Shown piece by piece: positions 1-12,444 of a DNA stretch of 64,000 bases (the first letter of the stretch is position 1; the number at the start of each line of letters is the position of its first letter). Source of the DNA: Ceratotherium simum simum (taxonomy: Eukaryota; Chordata; Mammalia; Perissodactyla; Rhinocerotidae); assembly GCF_000283155.1 (NCBI RefSeq), contig NW_004454229.1, positions 1,770,057 to 1,834,056 of the forward strand, in the 5' to 3' direction. Both the position numbers and the translations under genes were made by a program. The notes below the pieces were generated by a model. That model searched no databases and was not told the origin of the DNA. It worked only from the letters and a program-made list of their open reading frames with translations.

Positions 1-1640
<1,640 letters not shown>

Positions 1641-1907
1641 ATAACTATGGAATTACTGCCATTTATTAACTTTTCTCTGGGTGTTCTAGTAGTTCTTCTC
1701 TGTTCCTTTCTTCTTCTCTTGCTCTCTTCTCTTGTGGTTTGATAGCTTTCTTTAGTATTATGTTTGGATTCCTTTCTCTTAGTTTTTTGTGTATTTATTA
1801 TATGTTTCTGGTTTGTGATTACCATGAGGCACGTATATTACAACCTATGTATATAGCAATCTATACTAAGTTGATAGTCTCTTTAGTTTGACCTCTTTCT
1901 AAAAGCT

Positions 1908-2813
1908 CTATTCCTTTAATCCCCTTCTTCCACAATTTATGTTTTTGATATCATATCTAACTATTTTGTGCATTTGTATCCTCTTCCCTCTTGTTATGGA
2001 AATAGATAATTTTTTCCTATTTGTGGTCTTCTCTTTCCCCCTTAAATAAGTCCCTTTAGCATTTCTTATAGGACTGGTTTCTTGTTGATAAGCTCCTTTA
2101 ATTTTTGCTTGTCTGGGAAACTCTTTATCTCTCCTTCCATTCTGAATGATAACTTTGCCAGGTAGAGAATTCTCGGCTTTAGTTTTTTTTCCTTTTAGCA
2201 CTTTAAATTTGTAGTGCCACTCTCTTCTAGCCTGTAAGGTTTCTGCTGAGAAGTCAGCTGATAGCCTTATGGGATTTCCTTTGTATGTAACTTATCTTTC
2301 TCTTACAGATTTTAGGATTCGCTCTTTATCTTTAATCCTGGACATTCTAATTATGATGTGTCTTGGTGTCAGCCTCTTTGGGTTTATCTTGTTTGGTGCT
2401 CTCTGTGCTTCCTGTGCCTCGATGCCCGTTTCCTTCCTTAGGTTAGGGAAGTTTTCAGCTATGATTTCTTCATATAGATTCTCTACCCCTTTGTCTCTCT
2501 CTTCTCCTTCTGGGACATCTATAACACAGAACTTATTGTGCCTTATGTTGTCCCAGAGGTCCCTTAGACTGTCCTCACTCTTTTTAATTCTTTTTTCTTT
2601 TATCTGTTCAGCTTGGGTGATTTCCTCTAGTCTTTCATCCAGCTTGCTGATTCGTTCTTCTGTATCATCTACTCTGCTATTTAGTTCCTCTAGTGAATTT
2701 TTCATTTCCAGTATTGTATTCTTCATTTCTGATTGGTTCTTTTTTATATTTTCCATTTCTTTGTTGACGTTCTCTCTGATTTCATCCATTCTTCTCCCAA
2801 GATCAGTGAGCAT
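1908..2813 (-). pseudogene. L1 ORF1 (RNA-binding protein) with one in-frame stop
   Basis: L1 ORF1 encodes the trimeric RNA-binding chaperone of the L1 ribonucleoprotein. Residues 1-173 (2813 down to 2292) hold a heptad-rich coiled coil with repeated NSLEELNSRVDD-like blocks, then the RRM with IIAENFPNLRKE. A TAA at 2292-2294 interrupts the frame. The same frame then continues with KGNPIRLSADFSAETLQARR, the typical C-terminal domain, down to 1908. The visible M at 2813 may not be the original start. Apart from the stop, the frame is nearly intact, in contrast to ORF2. Confidence 0.88.
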
Positions 2814-4488
2814 CCTTATGACTCTTTGAACTCTCTGTCAGGTAGATTGCTCATTTCTGTTTCATTTAGTTCCTTTTCTGGGATTTTGTCCTGTTCCCTC
2901 ACTTGCAATGTATTCCTTTTGCCTCCTCATTTTGCCTCTTTCTCTGTGCTCGTATCTATGTATTAGGTATGTCTCCTGATCTTGGACTGGTGACCTTATG
3001 TAAGTGATGCCTTATGAGGCCCAGCAGTGTGCTTCCCTCTTGTCACCAGTTCCAAATGTTCCAGGAGTAACCCACATGTGGGCTACATGTGTCCTTCTGT
3101 TGTGGCAGGGTTGCTCTTGCTGTAGGTGTGCAGGGAAGCTGAGCTGTCCCCCTGGCTGGCTGGTTGTAATGCTCTGCTCTGTGTGATTCTTGTGGACTCT
3201 TCAGTCTCTTTATTGGTTTTGGGAGCCCCAGCACAGTTGGCTGCAAGGTCTAATAGCACATCCCTGTTGCAGTTTTTCTATTAAGTGAGTAGACCCCTAG
3301 TGTGGCTGATTGTTAGGCTCAGGGGCTTACAATTGCTGTAAGCCTCCAGCCTATAAGGCTCTTGTCAGCTCTCTGAGGATTTCAGCTGGGTGTGGCTGGC
3401 CCCAGGCATGGGAGCACCCAATTGTTTCAGGCTTTGGAAGGTGGGGCCAATCCCCTATGTGGCTGTTTGAGAAGCACAAGTCTTCTGTAGCTGCCAGGCC
3501 CCACTCCCCATAGGTCCACACACACAGTCAACATAGTCCTGTCCTGTGCATGTGCCCCTACCCCCTGAAGTGGACCCAGTCGCCCCTTGGCAGAGGCCCC
3601 ACACACTCCACCAAAGCCCCACACACTCCACCTGCTCCTCATGCATACCTTGCTCCACATAGGTGGACCCACTTGCCAGGCTGCAGAGAATCCAGGCACA
3701 TAGCCTATGCAGGCCTACAACTTGCCCTGAGGGCTTGTTGTCAGGTCTGGCCAGTCCCTAGGGCGGACTGCTTTCCTTGGCTGAGCTGGATTAAATTGAT
3801 GCTCTAGTGGGTGGGGCAGACCCTCGGCTGGCAGGCCACAGGGAGAACTCTGATGGCATTTGCCAGTGTCTGTATCAGCATGCCCACACCAGGTCACAAC
3901 AATGGCTGTTGCCAATGTTCCAGTCCCTGGAGAGGTCTCACCTCTCACCAAGATGCACCCAGAGCCTATGAAGTGAGTCTCTTTTCACCAAAGGACTCGG
4001 CACTTTTCTTTCTGGTGATTATAGGTTGCTTTCCAAAATGGGTGAATTTGTGCATGGGCCCTTTAAGAGCCAGCTTTAATTTCCTTATGTTCCATCTTTT
4101 CTGGGGGTATTTCCTGTCAGTAGCCAGCAAAGCCAGATATTATGACACTCGTCTTGGTTGTGCTGGTCCAAAAAATGCTTATAGCAGCAATGCTCGCTGG
4201 TTCAGGTTCCTCACTCCTCCAGAGAAGGCTGTGTACCTTTGGATTGATCCCGGGCAGCCAGGAAGTGTTGCAGCTTGTGAAGGTGCTTTTTTTTCTCCCC
4301 AGAAGGGAATTTCTGCCTCTTCTACCTCCGTCAGGACTGTCATTTGTTGTGGGGGTTCCTCTTATCCAGTTTTCAGTTCTCTCTCAGGGGTAACTGTTCC
4401 AAGAGTAGTTGTTAAGTCTGCTGTGTCTGTGAGAAGAGGTGAGTTCAAAGTCCACCGATGCCACCATCTTGAATTCTCCCCTGAGATA
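2814..4488 (-). promoter_or_regulatory. L1 5' UTR (internal promoter region)
   Basis: This is GC-richer than the surroundings and lies between the L1 5' end and ORF1, where L1 carries its internal RNA polymerase II promoter. The first bases on the minus strand read CAAGATGGTGGC, a YY1-type site typical of L1 starts. On the opposite strand a 236-codon open frame crosses it at 3811-4521 (see findings). Promoter activity is inferred from the family and is not visible in the sequence. Confidence 0.7.
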
Positions 4489-6415
4489 GTCTATTTTCTG
4501 ATAGCATCTTATCTCCATTAGCCTAAGCGGGTTCCATCCATTTCCTCTTCCCCTTCTGAGTTTTTGTTGTCACAAATTATTCTTTTCTGTGTTGTCAGTT
4601 TCTGACTAAATTGTAGTGTTTATAGTTATTCTTGATGCTTTCCTTCCCTTTATCTTTTATGTTATAATTAAGTGTTTACTAACCTATTCTGATATAGAGC
4701 TGCAATTCTGATTCTATCTGTTTCTTTGTCTCCTTCCTCAAGGTTTTGTAAACCTTCGCTTTTTAGTTTCAGATGGGAGGGTTCCTTTCTACGTTTCTTG
4801 TAAGTCGGGCCTAGTGGCAATGAATTCCCTCAGCTTTTGTTTATCTGGGAAAGCTTTTATTTCTCCATTATATCTGAAGGAAAGTTTCACTGGATAGAGT
4901 ATTCTTGGCTGAAACTTTCGGTATTTCAGTATTTTGAATACATCATTCCATTCTCTCCTAGCCTATAAGGTTTCTGCTGAGAAATCCACTGAAAGTCTGA
5001 TAGGGGTTCCTTTGTAGGTTATTTTCTTCTGCCTTGCTGCCATTATTATTTTTTCTTTGTCAATGACTTTTGCCGCTTTTAATATTATACGCCTTGGAGA
5101 AGGTCTTTTTGCCTTGATGTAATTAGGAGTTCTATTGGCTTCATGAACTTGTAAGTCCATTTCCTTCCCCAGGTTTGGGAAGTTCTCAGCTATTATTTCT
5201 TTGAATAAGCTCTTTGCTCCTTTCTCCCTCTCTTCTCCCTCTGGAATACCTATAATACTTATGTTGTTTTTCCTAATTGAGTCAGATATTTCTTGAAGAA
5301 TTTTTTCATTTTTTAAAAATCGTAATTCTCTCTCCTCCTCCACCTGAAGCATTTCTATATTTCTATCCTCTAATTTACTAATTCTGTCCTCCATAACATC
5401 AGCTCTATTTTTTATGGTTTTGAGATTATTTTTTATCTCATTAATTGTGTTCTTCATATTGAGAATTTCTTTTTGTTTTTTTTTTTTAGAGTTTCAATTT
5501 CTTTGGTGAAGTATTCCTTCTGCTCTTTAATTTTATTCCTGAGCTCACTGAACTGTCTTTATGAGTTTTCTTGTAAATCATTGAGTTTCTTTATGACAAC
5601 TATTTTGAATTCTCTGTCATTTAGATTGTAAATTTCTGTGACTTCAGAAATGGTTTCTCTAAACCAGAATGACAAGTTCTGGAGACTTGTCATTTTCTTT
5701 CTGATCTGAAATGTTACTGTAGTTCTTCATGGTGTGTGATGAATTGATCCTTTGCTGGCACATTTGTAGTAGTATCAGGTCACAGATTCCACCTGCTACC
5801 ATGGTGGGTAGTGGGCAGGAGCTGTGTTTTCTCATCCCGCCCTGTCTGCTGGAAGTTGTGCCAGTAGGGCTGCTCTGCGATTGCACATGCTGGCTGTAGC
5901 CGCTTGGTGGGTCATGCACACATGCCTCTGTGCTCTGCTGGTGGGTTGCTCTTGTGCAGGCAGGCCTGCTGCGCTTGGCAGGGGACCAGCTGAGCTGCTG
6001 TGCTTGGTAGGTGGGGCTCCTTCATGGGGACTGAGCTGCTGCCACTCAGTGGAGAGTATTCCCATGTGCAGGGCTGCCATGACATGGTGGAGCTCCCACA
6101 GGCCAGGATAACACTCTGAAAGCATTTGCATGTGGGCTAGGCTGTCCCGCCTCCTTTTACAGTCACAATGGTCACTGTGTGAGAACTTGTGACCGGATTG
6201 CTGCTGCTGGGGAGAGGGAGGGGTCTCCTCAGCTAGTTCCACTGCTTCCCGAGGATCCAGTCCACCCACCTTCAGATGTACAGCTGCATGGATCTCTCAG
6301 GCATCTTGTTGTGCTGTGTAGGGAATCCTCTGTTGGCTAATGAATGTGCATTTAGTTGTAACTTAGAGGGGAGAGACAAAGGGAACAACTCACTCCACCA
6401 TGATGCTGACATCAC
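4489..6415 (-). mobile_element. HAL1-type (half-L1) LINE with 5' end
   Basis: A second L1-like element in the same orientation directly abuts the 5' end of the previous one. It starts near 6415 on the minus strand (GTGATGTCAGCATCATGGTGG), has a GC-rich leader (about 5650-6400) and an ORF1 (5457 to about 4740), and then about 250 bases of AT-rich tail with no ORF2 sequence. ORF1 without ORF2 is the defining structure of HAL1. The alternative is an ordinary L1 whose 3' part was separated by insertion of the neighbouring L1. Confidence 0.8.
4740..5457 (-). pseudogene. HAL1/L1-type ORF1 relic
   Basis: The open part, 5457 to 4963, encodes 164 residues: a coiled coil (INEIKNNLKTIKNRADVMED), the RRM with IIAENFPNLGKE, then KAAKVIDKEKIIMAARQKK and the C-terminal block ending DFSAETL. 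A stop follows at once, after which the C-terminal domain continues recognisably to about 4740. It is the same protein family as the ORF1 at 1908-2813 but clearly diverged, so the two elements are not a recent duplication. Confidence 0.85.
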
Positions 6416-6439
6416 TTTTTCTGAATCTTCTTAACTCAA

Positions 6440-6665
6440 GAGGAAGAGCTCTTAGTCGTTAACTGAAATCCTGGGTCCGCCACTTACCAGCTGTAAGACC
6501 CTGACCAAGGTACTTAAACTCTCTGAGCCTGAGGTTTCTCATCCATACAACGGGTATGAAATGCCTACTTCACAGGAATATTGTAAAAATCAATCAGATA
6601 CCATATATAAAGCACTTGGCACAGAGCCTGCCACATAGTAACCATTTGATAAGTGGATTTTGCCA
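6440..6665 (+). repeat. MIR SINE
   Basis: Diagnostic MIR order on the plus strand: CCGCCACTTACCAGCTGTAAGACC, then ACTCTCTGAGCCTGAGGTTTCTCATC, then a 3' part with GCACTTGGCACAGAGCCTG and CATAGTAACC. Confidence 0.9.
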
Positions 6666-6959
6666 CCAATGATGGATATTGCCATCATTGCTGCTATTCC
6701 TACTAATATGGTCACCATCAAACTCTTCCATTTGTTTCCTCAAAGAGATTGCAAATGGCTGTAAAGTAAAAGACTGTCTTAAGAGCCCTTCACAGTAGGT
6801 TTCTGTTTGAAATGGTAGTAGATAATAAACTTCTTTGGGTGATACAAAGAGAAAAAGAAATCCTTTAGGTTGGGTGGTCAGAGAAAGCTTAAAATCAATA
6901 GTTTGAACACTGAAGCCAAACAATTTCATGTTTATCTGCATTTTATAAAGTGCAATTGC

Positions 6960-7140
6960 ACGAATTATCCCTTTCTACCTTCACAAGAGCTCATGGAATA
7001 GACATTTTTCTTCCAATTTCATAAATGAAGAAATAGAGACTTAGAGAAGTTAAATGACTGGTTCAAGAGCTCAGTTAATAAGAATGGCACTAGGATGTCT
7101 GCATTCAAATGCTCTGTGCTCTTTGCTACATTCATTTTTT
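6960..7140 (-). repeat. MIR SINE
   Basis: Reverse-complement MIR core: ATGAAGAAATAGAGACTTAGAG, then GTTCAAGAGCTCAGTTAATA and a degraded tRNA-like end. Confidence 0.7.
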
Positions 7141-7199
7141 GAAACCTGCCATAGGAAGAGCCAATGAGAATGAAACTGGCAATAGAATTGAGGGCCCCA

Positions 7200-7690
7200 T
7201 CCAAGCCTCAACCTGCCCACCTGACTTCACAGGGTATAGTGGGATCTAATGGCCTCTTCTCCTTCTCTTCTTGGGCATAAGTTAGACCACATTTCCTGTG
7301 AACATTCCCACTGCAGTGAAGTATAACCCTGTGACTAAGATCTGACCAGTGGAATGTAAATAAAAGTGATGTGTGTCACTTCAGGCCTAAGCCTTAAGGC
7401 ACTGGGCTTTCTCTTCCCATCCTCTTTTTCCTCTTTCTATCAGCTAGAACCTGAGGGGACCCGAATTTGACTGTGCAGATGACAATAGTGGCCTAAGTGA
7501 AGGTGAATCAGGGCATTGGAAGGAAGATGGGTTTCTGAATAACTGTCAAGAGTAGAGCTTGCTGCCAACCTAGACTGCTCAATTCAGAACCAATTTGTGA
7601 AAGAGAAATAAACTTCATTGTTCTTTAAGTCACTGTACTACCGAGTTTCTTTGTTATAGAAGTCTTTCCTTACCATTACTAATACACAGA
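7200..7690 (+). repeat. MLT1-type LTR (ERVL-MaLR)
   Basis: Old MaLR LTR signatures on the plus strand: TCTGACCAGTGGAATGTAAATA, a pyrimidine-rich middle, GAGAAATAAACTTC as polyadenylation region near 7600, TTAAGTCACTG, and the usual end CTAATACACA. The 5' boundary is uncertain. Confidence 0.75.
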
Positions 7691-7874
7691 GACACACATT
7701 TGAGAAGACAGTTGCAGAAGGGGAGGCCTAGGGGAACATGGCAGCTGCCTAAATATCTTTCCATGGCTTTTCTGAGGCAGGGGGTGCAGATAAGCCCCAC
7801 ATAGCCCCAGAAGCAGAACCAGGACAGACACATGACTGGGATCCAGAGACAGTGTTCACTCCCATAAAAGAAGG

Positions 7875-8068
7875 AGCTTTCTTTCAGAGTTGTTCTATCA
7901 TAGAGAGAGATGTCTTTAAAGGTAATGAGTTCTCTGTCAATTCAGGTATGTGAGCAGGGTCTGGATGACCTACTGATAAAAATGCTATAACCAGGGCTCA
8001 AGATTGATGTCGGGTTGAACTAGATGACCTTTAAGGTTCCTTCCATCCCTGACAGTCTAGACTACAGA
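7875..8068 (+). repeat. L3/CR1 LINE 3' end
   Basis: It ends with GGTTGAACTAGATGACCTTT and AAGGTTCCTTCCATCC, a hallmark of the L3/CR1 3' end, preceded by a degraded GGTCTGGATGACC block. Confidence 0.75.
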
Positions 8069-8079
8069 GGAAAACAAAT

Positions 8080-8380
8080 CTCATCCAATTAAGGGCATCA
8101 GAAAAGCAAGTGATGACTCACTGATATAGAAGCCGGCTGTGCCTGGAGTTCAATTGCCCTAATAATCATCATCACCACAGAAGTTCTATTGGCTTTTTCC
8201 CCCTTTGATTAAAGTCCTCAGAAATACTTTCAGGCTCCCGTCCAAACAAATGGCCCGTTACAGAAACTCAATTTTAATCTGATCTCTCCTTCGGTAATTA
8301 CATTCTTGGTCAGGGGAACAGGACATTCACTTAATGAAAGGGATGCAGCTCAAAGGGTAAGCACTGAAAATGTCTAGAAG
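8080..8380 (+). other. Repeat-free segment, possible conserved regulatory element
   Basis: No repeat signature was found. The segment has several homeodomain-like cores (CAATTAAGG, CCCTAATAATC, TTGATTAAAG, GGTAATTACA) and looks better preserved than its surroundings. Regulatory function is an inference only; strand is arbitrary. Confidence 0.25.
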
Positions 8381-8609
8381 TGAAGAGAATGCGTTTGGCA
8401 TGACGTGCCTCCATCAAAGCACATTAGAAAAATGCTGTGCAGTATGGAAAATGCCCTGGCTCGGGAGGCAGGAAGCCTGGGTCCTATCTTGCCCTTGACT
8501 CTGACTCACTCTCTCTCTCTCGATAAGCGTCTCCACCCCACCCCATCCCCACTGAATCTATATCCCACAAAGCAGCCTGAAAGACTACCAAAAGCCCAAG
8601 TATGATCAA

Positions 8610-8900
8610 GATTCTCTGTGTTTTAAATCTTTCCCTGAACCCTCACTGTTTTGGGATAAAATCTAATATGATCTACAAGACCCTCAACTCCCTTGATCTG
8701 GACCCTCTGTGCCTCTTTTCAGCATCAGCAGGGTCCACTCTATTTGCACTATGCTTGACTTCTTTCAATTCCTAGAAATAGACTCTCTCTTTCCTCAGTC
8801 TGTACACAGCGTTCTCTGTCAGGAACACTTCTCTGCCTTCCAGTTTCCCTAGTTAACTTCTACTCATCATTTGGATCTCAGCTTCTTTTCAATTTTATTT
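8610..8900 (+). repeat. L2 LINE, 5' segment of a split copy
   Basis: L2 3'-region sequence with the typical order TGATCTACAAGACCCTC, TCAGCATCAGCAGGG, TCAGGAACACTTCTCTGCC. It continues at 9411 after two younger insertions. Confidence 0.75.
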
Positions 8901-8910
8901 AAAAATCCCT

Positions 8911-9156
8911 GGGGCCTGCCCAGTGGTGCAAGTGGTTAAGTGCGCATGCTCTGCTGCGGCAGCCCAGGGTTCACTGGTTTGGATCCTGGGCGCGCACCGA
9001 CGCACTGCTTGTCAAACCATGCTGTGGCGGCGTCCCATATAAAGTGGAGGAAGATGGGCATGGGTGTTAACCCAGGGCCAGTCTTCCTCAGCAAAAAGAG
9101 GAGGATTGGCAGATGTTAGCTCAGGGCTGATCTTCCTCACAAAAAAATAAATAAAT
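8911..9156 (+). mobile_element. ERE SINE (perissodactyl, tRNA-derived)
   Basis: Starts GGGGCCTGCCCAGTGGTGCA, with A-box-like and B-box-like promoter parts (GGTTCACTGGTTTGG) and the short-form body (ATATAAAGTGGAGGAAGATGG). It ends TGATCTTCCTCAC plus an A/T-rich tail. Target-site duplication: AAAAATCCCT at 8901-8910 and AAAAATCTCT at 9157-9166 (9 of 10). Confidence 0.93.
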
Positions 9157-9166
9157 AAAAATCTCT

Positions 9167-9410
9167 TATATAGCATTTACCATGTGCCAAATACTAAGTG
9201 CTTTATAAATATTAACTAATTTCATCCTTATCAGAGCTCTACAAGGTAAGTACTATTACTATTTCCATTTTACAGATGGGGACACAAAGACCCAGAGAAG
9301 TTATGTAACTTGCCCAAGGGCACACAGCCAGTCAGTGTCAGAGCGAGGATTCCAACCCAGGCAGTCTGGCTCCAGAGTCCACGTTTTTAACCACTATATT
9401 ATGTTGAAGT
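9167..9410 (-). repeat. MIR SINE, nearly full length
   Basis: Very clear reverse-complement MIR: ACCATGTGCCAAATACTAAG, CATTTTACAGATGGGGACAC, ACTTGCCCAAGGGCACACAG, CCAGGCAGTCTGGCTCCAG, ending AACCACTATATTATG. Confidence 0.95.
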
Positions 9411-9650
9411 ATCAGTTCCTCAGGGAGACCGCCCTAACTAGGTGCTCTCCCTTCTATATATAGTCTATTGGAGCACATGTCACTCCATTGTGATTAAGTA
9501 CGTTATGCCATCTTCCCTGCTAGACTGAGAGCTCTGGGAAGGCAGGGATCCCATCTTTCTTATTCACTGTTGTACCTCAGGCCCCACATACAGTGGAAAC
9601 TCAGTAAATGGCTTTTGATTGAATTAATGAATACATGAATAAGACTCAGT
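9411..9650 (+). repeat. L2 LINE, 3' segment of the split copy
   Basis: Classic L2 3' end: TCCTCAGGGAGACCGCCC, GCTAGACTGAGAGCTCTGGG, AAGGCAGGGATCC, then CTCAGTAAATGGC and a TGAAT-rich tail. It joins the 8610-8900 segment. Confidence 0.88.
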
Positions 9651-9784
9651 TTTTGAATATCTAAAATGAGGAAGTTGATCTTGGTCTACATATTTTTCTA
9701 TTGCTTTGAAGAAGAAAGAGTCCTGAATTCAGGTGGTGGCCTTGATACGTGGTAGAAAACTGTCATAGTGGAAGTCAGTTAAAC

Positions 9785-9875
9785 TATTTGAAACTTAGCT
9801 GTTCCCTTTGTAAAAGAAGTTTGCATTAGATGGCTTTAAAGACTATTTAGCTCTAGAAAGTCTCAGGTGTTTACA
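9785..9875 (+). repeat. MIR3-like fragment
   Basis: A sequence of the type TTCCCTTTGTAAAAG, ATTAGATGGCTTTAAAG, AGCTCTAGAAAG resembles the MIR3/L3 tail. It is short and diverged. Confidence 0.45.
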
Positions 9876-10069
9876 ACCAAGGCATATTTTGGGAAGTTAT
9901 AGATAATTTTGGTTATATGTGCCTAGTTTAAGGTTGCTTATTTGTGACCTGGTGTAAAATCCTCACTGTATACACCACTAAGAACAGAAAACAATTTTGA
10001 GGCTTGGAAGCACACTTTGTTTTTCAGGCTGGTGTGAAATGCAGGAATTTAGGAGTCATCGGAGGCAGG
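9876..10069. other. No recognised feature
   Basis: Non-coding sequence with no repeat family I can name and no open frame of note. The stretch 9651-9784 is similar. Confidence 0.5.
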
Positions 10070-10180
10070 TATAGTGAAGTGAAAAGAACACAGGACTAAG
10101 AGACAAAAGCTCCAAGTTGAGTGCTGAGCTCTCACTTACCAACTGTATCATCTAAAACAAGTCAGTTGATTGGTAAGTTC
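10070..10180 (+). repeat. MIR fragment
   Basis: Degraded MIR 5' part: GTATAGTGAAGTGAAAAGAAC, then CTCACTTACCAACTGTATC. A further weak MIR-like stretch follows at 10465-10545 (CACCTAAAAAATGGGAACAT). Confidence 0.6.
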
Positions 10181-10789
10181 AGATTCTGAATTGGACTAAG
10201 TATATTCCTTATGGATATTGCTTTCTCTTTCAAGCATTATGCTTGACTTTCAGGAGGTTGTAGATTTGTGTTCTTCAAGGAGCTTCAGTGGCCTATGGTT
10301 CCCAGTCTTGTACTCTTCTCCTCTTTTCCATCCACCTCCAGAGAGCCCAAAGAAGAACCAAAGTGTCAGAAGTTACAACATGAACCATCAAATCACGGCA
10401 TCTCAAAGTGGCTAATATCAACTTGGAACTCTCAGTTGACAAGTATTTATTTAGCCTTTATTATAGGTCAGATTCCACAGAAGAACTTGGGCAAGCCCCC
10501 AACTATCATCCTTTAGTGTTCTCACCTAAAAAATGGGAACATTTGAGTGTAGCTGCAGGAAGTCATGAACTCTCAGGACTGGGCAGGAAGATTTTAACCT
10601 TCTGTCTGATCTGGTTCTTTGGTGGGAAGGTCCTCTCAGCAACCATCTTTGCAGTGAGCTGTGCTTCCTATCATGGTAGGTGGCATCATAATCTATTCAG
10701 GCTCCCAAACCAGAAACCAGTTCTCCTTGACTCTAACCCTAATCCTCTCTTTTCACAACCCACTGGTTACCAAGCCCCGTCAATTTGAA

Positions 10790-11035
10790 CTCCTGAATAT
10801 CTCATTTTAACAACTCAACTCTCACTGTTGTGGTAATTCCCTCATCTCTAGCCAAAATTACTCTAACTGTCTTCTCATTTATCTTTCCATACCAGTTTCT
10901 CCTGACAGAGAGTTCTTAAATTTAAATTTGGCCATATCACTCCCTTGCTTAAACACCATCAATGACTCCTCACTGCCCTCAGGATAAATTCAAACCTCTG
11001 GTGTGTGATACATAAGAATCTCCACAATATGGCCT
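10790..11035 (+). repeat. L2 LINE fragment
   Basis: L2 block: GGCCATATCACTCCCTTGCT, ACCATCAATGACTCCTCACT, GCCCTCAGGATAAATTC, ATCTCCACAATATGGCC. Confidence 0.85.
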
Positions 11036-11250
11036 CCACAGACCCAGATTGGAAGTTTAGCTGTACCACTATCCTACCATTGGGACCTGGGGCAAGTTAG
11101 CTAGCCTCTTTAATTCTCTGTTTCTTCATCTATAAAATGAAGTAATCTTTTCTACCTATGGGATTGTGATAAAGATTACATTCAACACGATGTTTAAGGT
11201 ACTTAGTATAATGTCTGGAACGTAGCTGGAGAACAATAGATGGCATTTCT
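11036..11250 (+). repeat. MIR SINE
   Basis: MIR order: ACTATCCTACCATTGGGACC, GGCAAGTTAGCTAGCCTC, CATCTATAAAATGAAG, TGGGATTGTGATAAAGATTA, AGTATAATGTCTGG. Confidence 0.85.
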
Positions 11251-11259
11251 TTTTTTTAA

Positions 11260-11470
11260 CAAGGAACTTAAATCTTAGGTATAATTGAGCAAAGGAAAGG
11301 CAGACATGGTAACAATCATGGAAAACACCAGGAAAAAGATGTGTAAATGGCATTCTATGCAAGTTCAGAGGCAGGAGTCATAAACACCGAGAAGTGACAG
11401 GAGCCTTCTTGGAGGAGGGAGTATCTGATCTAGGCCTTGAATGGTCACCTACGGTGACTACTTTGGGCAG
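11260..11470 (-). repeat. Probable L2 fragment
   Basis: Weak L2 antisense signature: GGCATTCTATGCAAGTTC, GGCAGGAGTCATAAAC, GACAGGAGCCTTCTTGGAGGA. It is diverged, so the call is tentative. Confidence 0.4.
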
Positions 11471-12339
11471 AGTTTGTTGGCCTACTTTGATGGCTGGTTT
11501 TCTCTGTCCCTTTTTGGGACCTTGCTCACCGAAAGTTGAAATAATTAGCATGGAGTCTCTGTTCTCGAGGCTATGATGATGCACTTGTTCTACCCATAAA
11601 ACTAAGGGCTTATTTTCCAATATAATTGATCCCTTAACCTTCAGAGACTCAAACATTCTCTCTACCTTCAAAACAATAGAAAATTAAAAGAACGATTTCT
11701 CTTTACCTTCTAAATCTTGGCAACCTAAAATAGGAGAGTGAGGGAGAGAACATTAAGTCTCATTGGTTTCAATTCTCGACAATGTAATGTGTAATTTTTC
11801 TCATTGGAATTTCAAGAACTCTTATTATTTAATCTGTTATTTATTCTGTTAAAGTACAGTCTTCCTTAAGAGCAAAAGGATTAATGGTTTCAAATTCCAG
11901 CACGTTGACCTTTATTCTACATTAAAATGCTTATTTGAAACCACTCTGCCAGGGCTCCCATAAGCCATTTAGTATTGAACATCAAACGAAATATAAAGTT
12001 TAACTCCCACTCCAGTCAGGAAGCAGGATTTTAGAAATAAAAATAGGCTTTGTAATGTGCGTGCATAGGTGCATGGAAGATGCTTTGTTGAGTTTGTGCA
12101 TAGACCAGGTGAGCAAAGGCTTGGTTGGATTAGGGCCTACCTCCTCTGTTCAGCCTTGGCCCAGGTCCAGCATGGACTGAAGCAAGGTTACTTCCTGCTT
12201 ATTTCCCTATCAAAAAAGCACATACTTTGTCCTACAGCATGGCAGAGGAGGAAGAAAAAACACAAACAATGAATGAATCAATGAAGCATTAAAAATAAAG
12301 CTGAAGATTTAATAGGGAGAGAAGAAGAAAAAGAAAAGA
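11471..12339. other. Unique sequence, part possibly conserved
   Basis: No coding signal. The AT-rich part 11690-12050 is repeat-free, with ordered motifs such as GTAATGTGTAATTTTTCTC and TCTGTTATTTATTCTGTTA, and might be a conserved non-coding element. No functional site can be shown. Confidence 0.3.
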
Positions 12340-12440
12340 AGGGAATGCATGTTTATTGACCACCTACTATGCATTAAGTGCTGTACCAGGAGCTTGTTAT
12401 GTGGCTTTATCTGCAAACAACCCTTTGGCTCAGGTAGAAG
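12340..12440 (-). repeat. MIR fragment
   Basis: Reverse-complement MIR 3' end: TGTTTATTGACCACCTACTA, TGCATTAAGTGCTGTACC. Confidence 0.65.
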
Positions 12441-12444
12441 TGAC

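Noticed and set aside
2269..2829. 186-codon open frame on the plus strand
   Set aside because: It is the exact antisense of the L1 ORF1 coiled-coil region; its Ser/Leu-rich content mirrors the Glu/Lys/Arg-rich ORF1.
5832..6269. 145-codon minus-strand open frame
   Set aside because: It lies in the GC-rich leader of the HAL1-type element, upstream of ORF1, and has no family motif.
10408..10788. 126-codon plus-strand open frame
   Set aside because: Overlapped by other open frames, no recognisable motif and no repeat or exon support.
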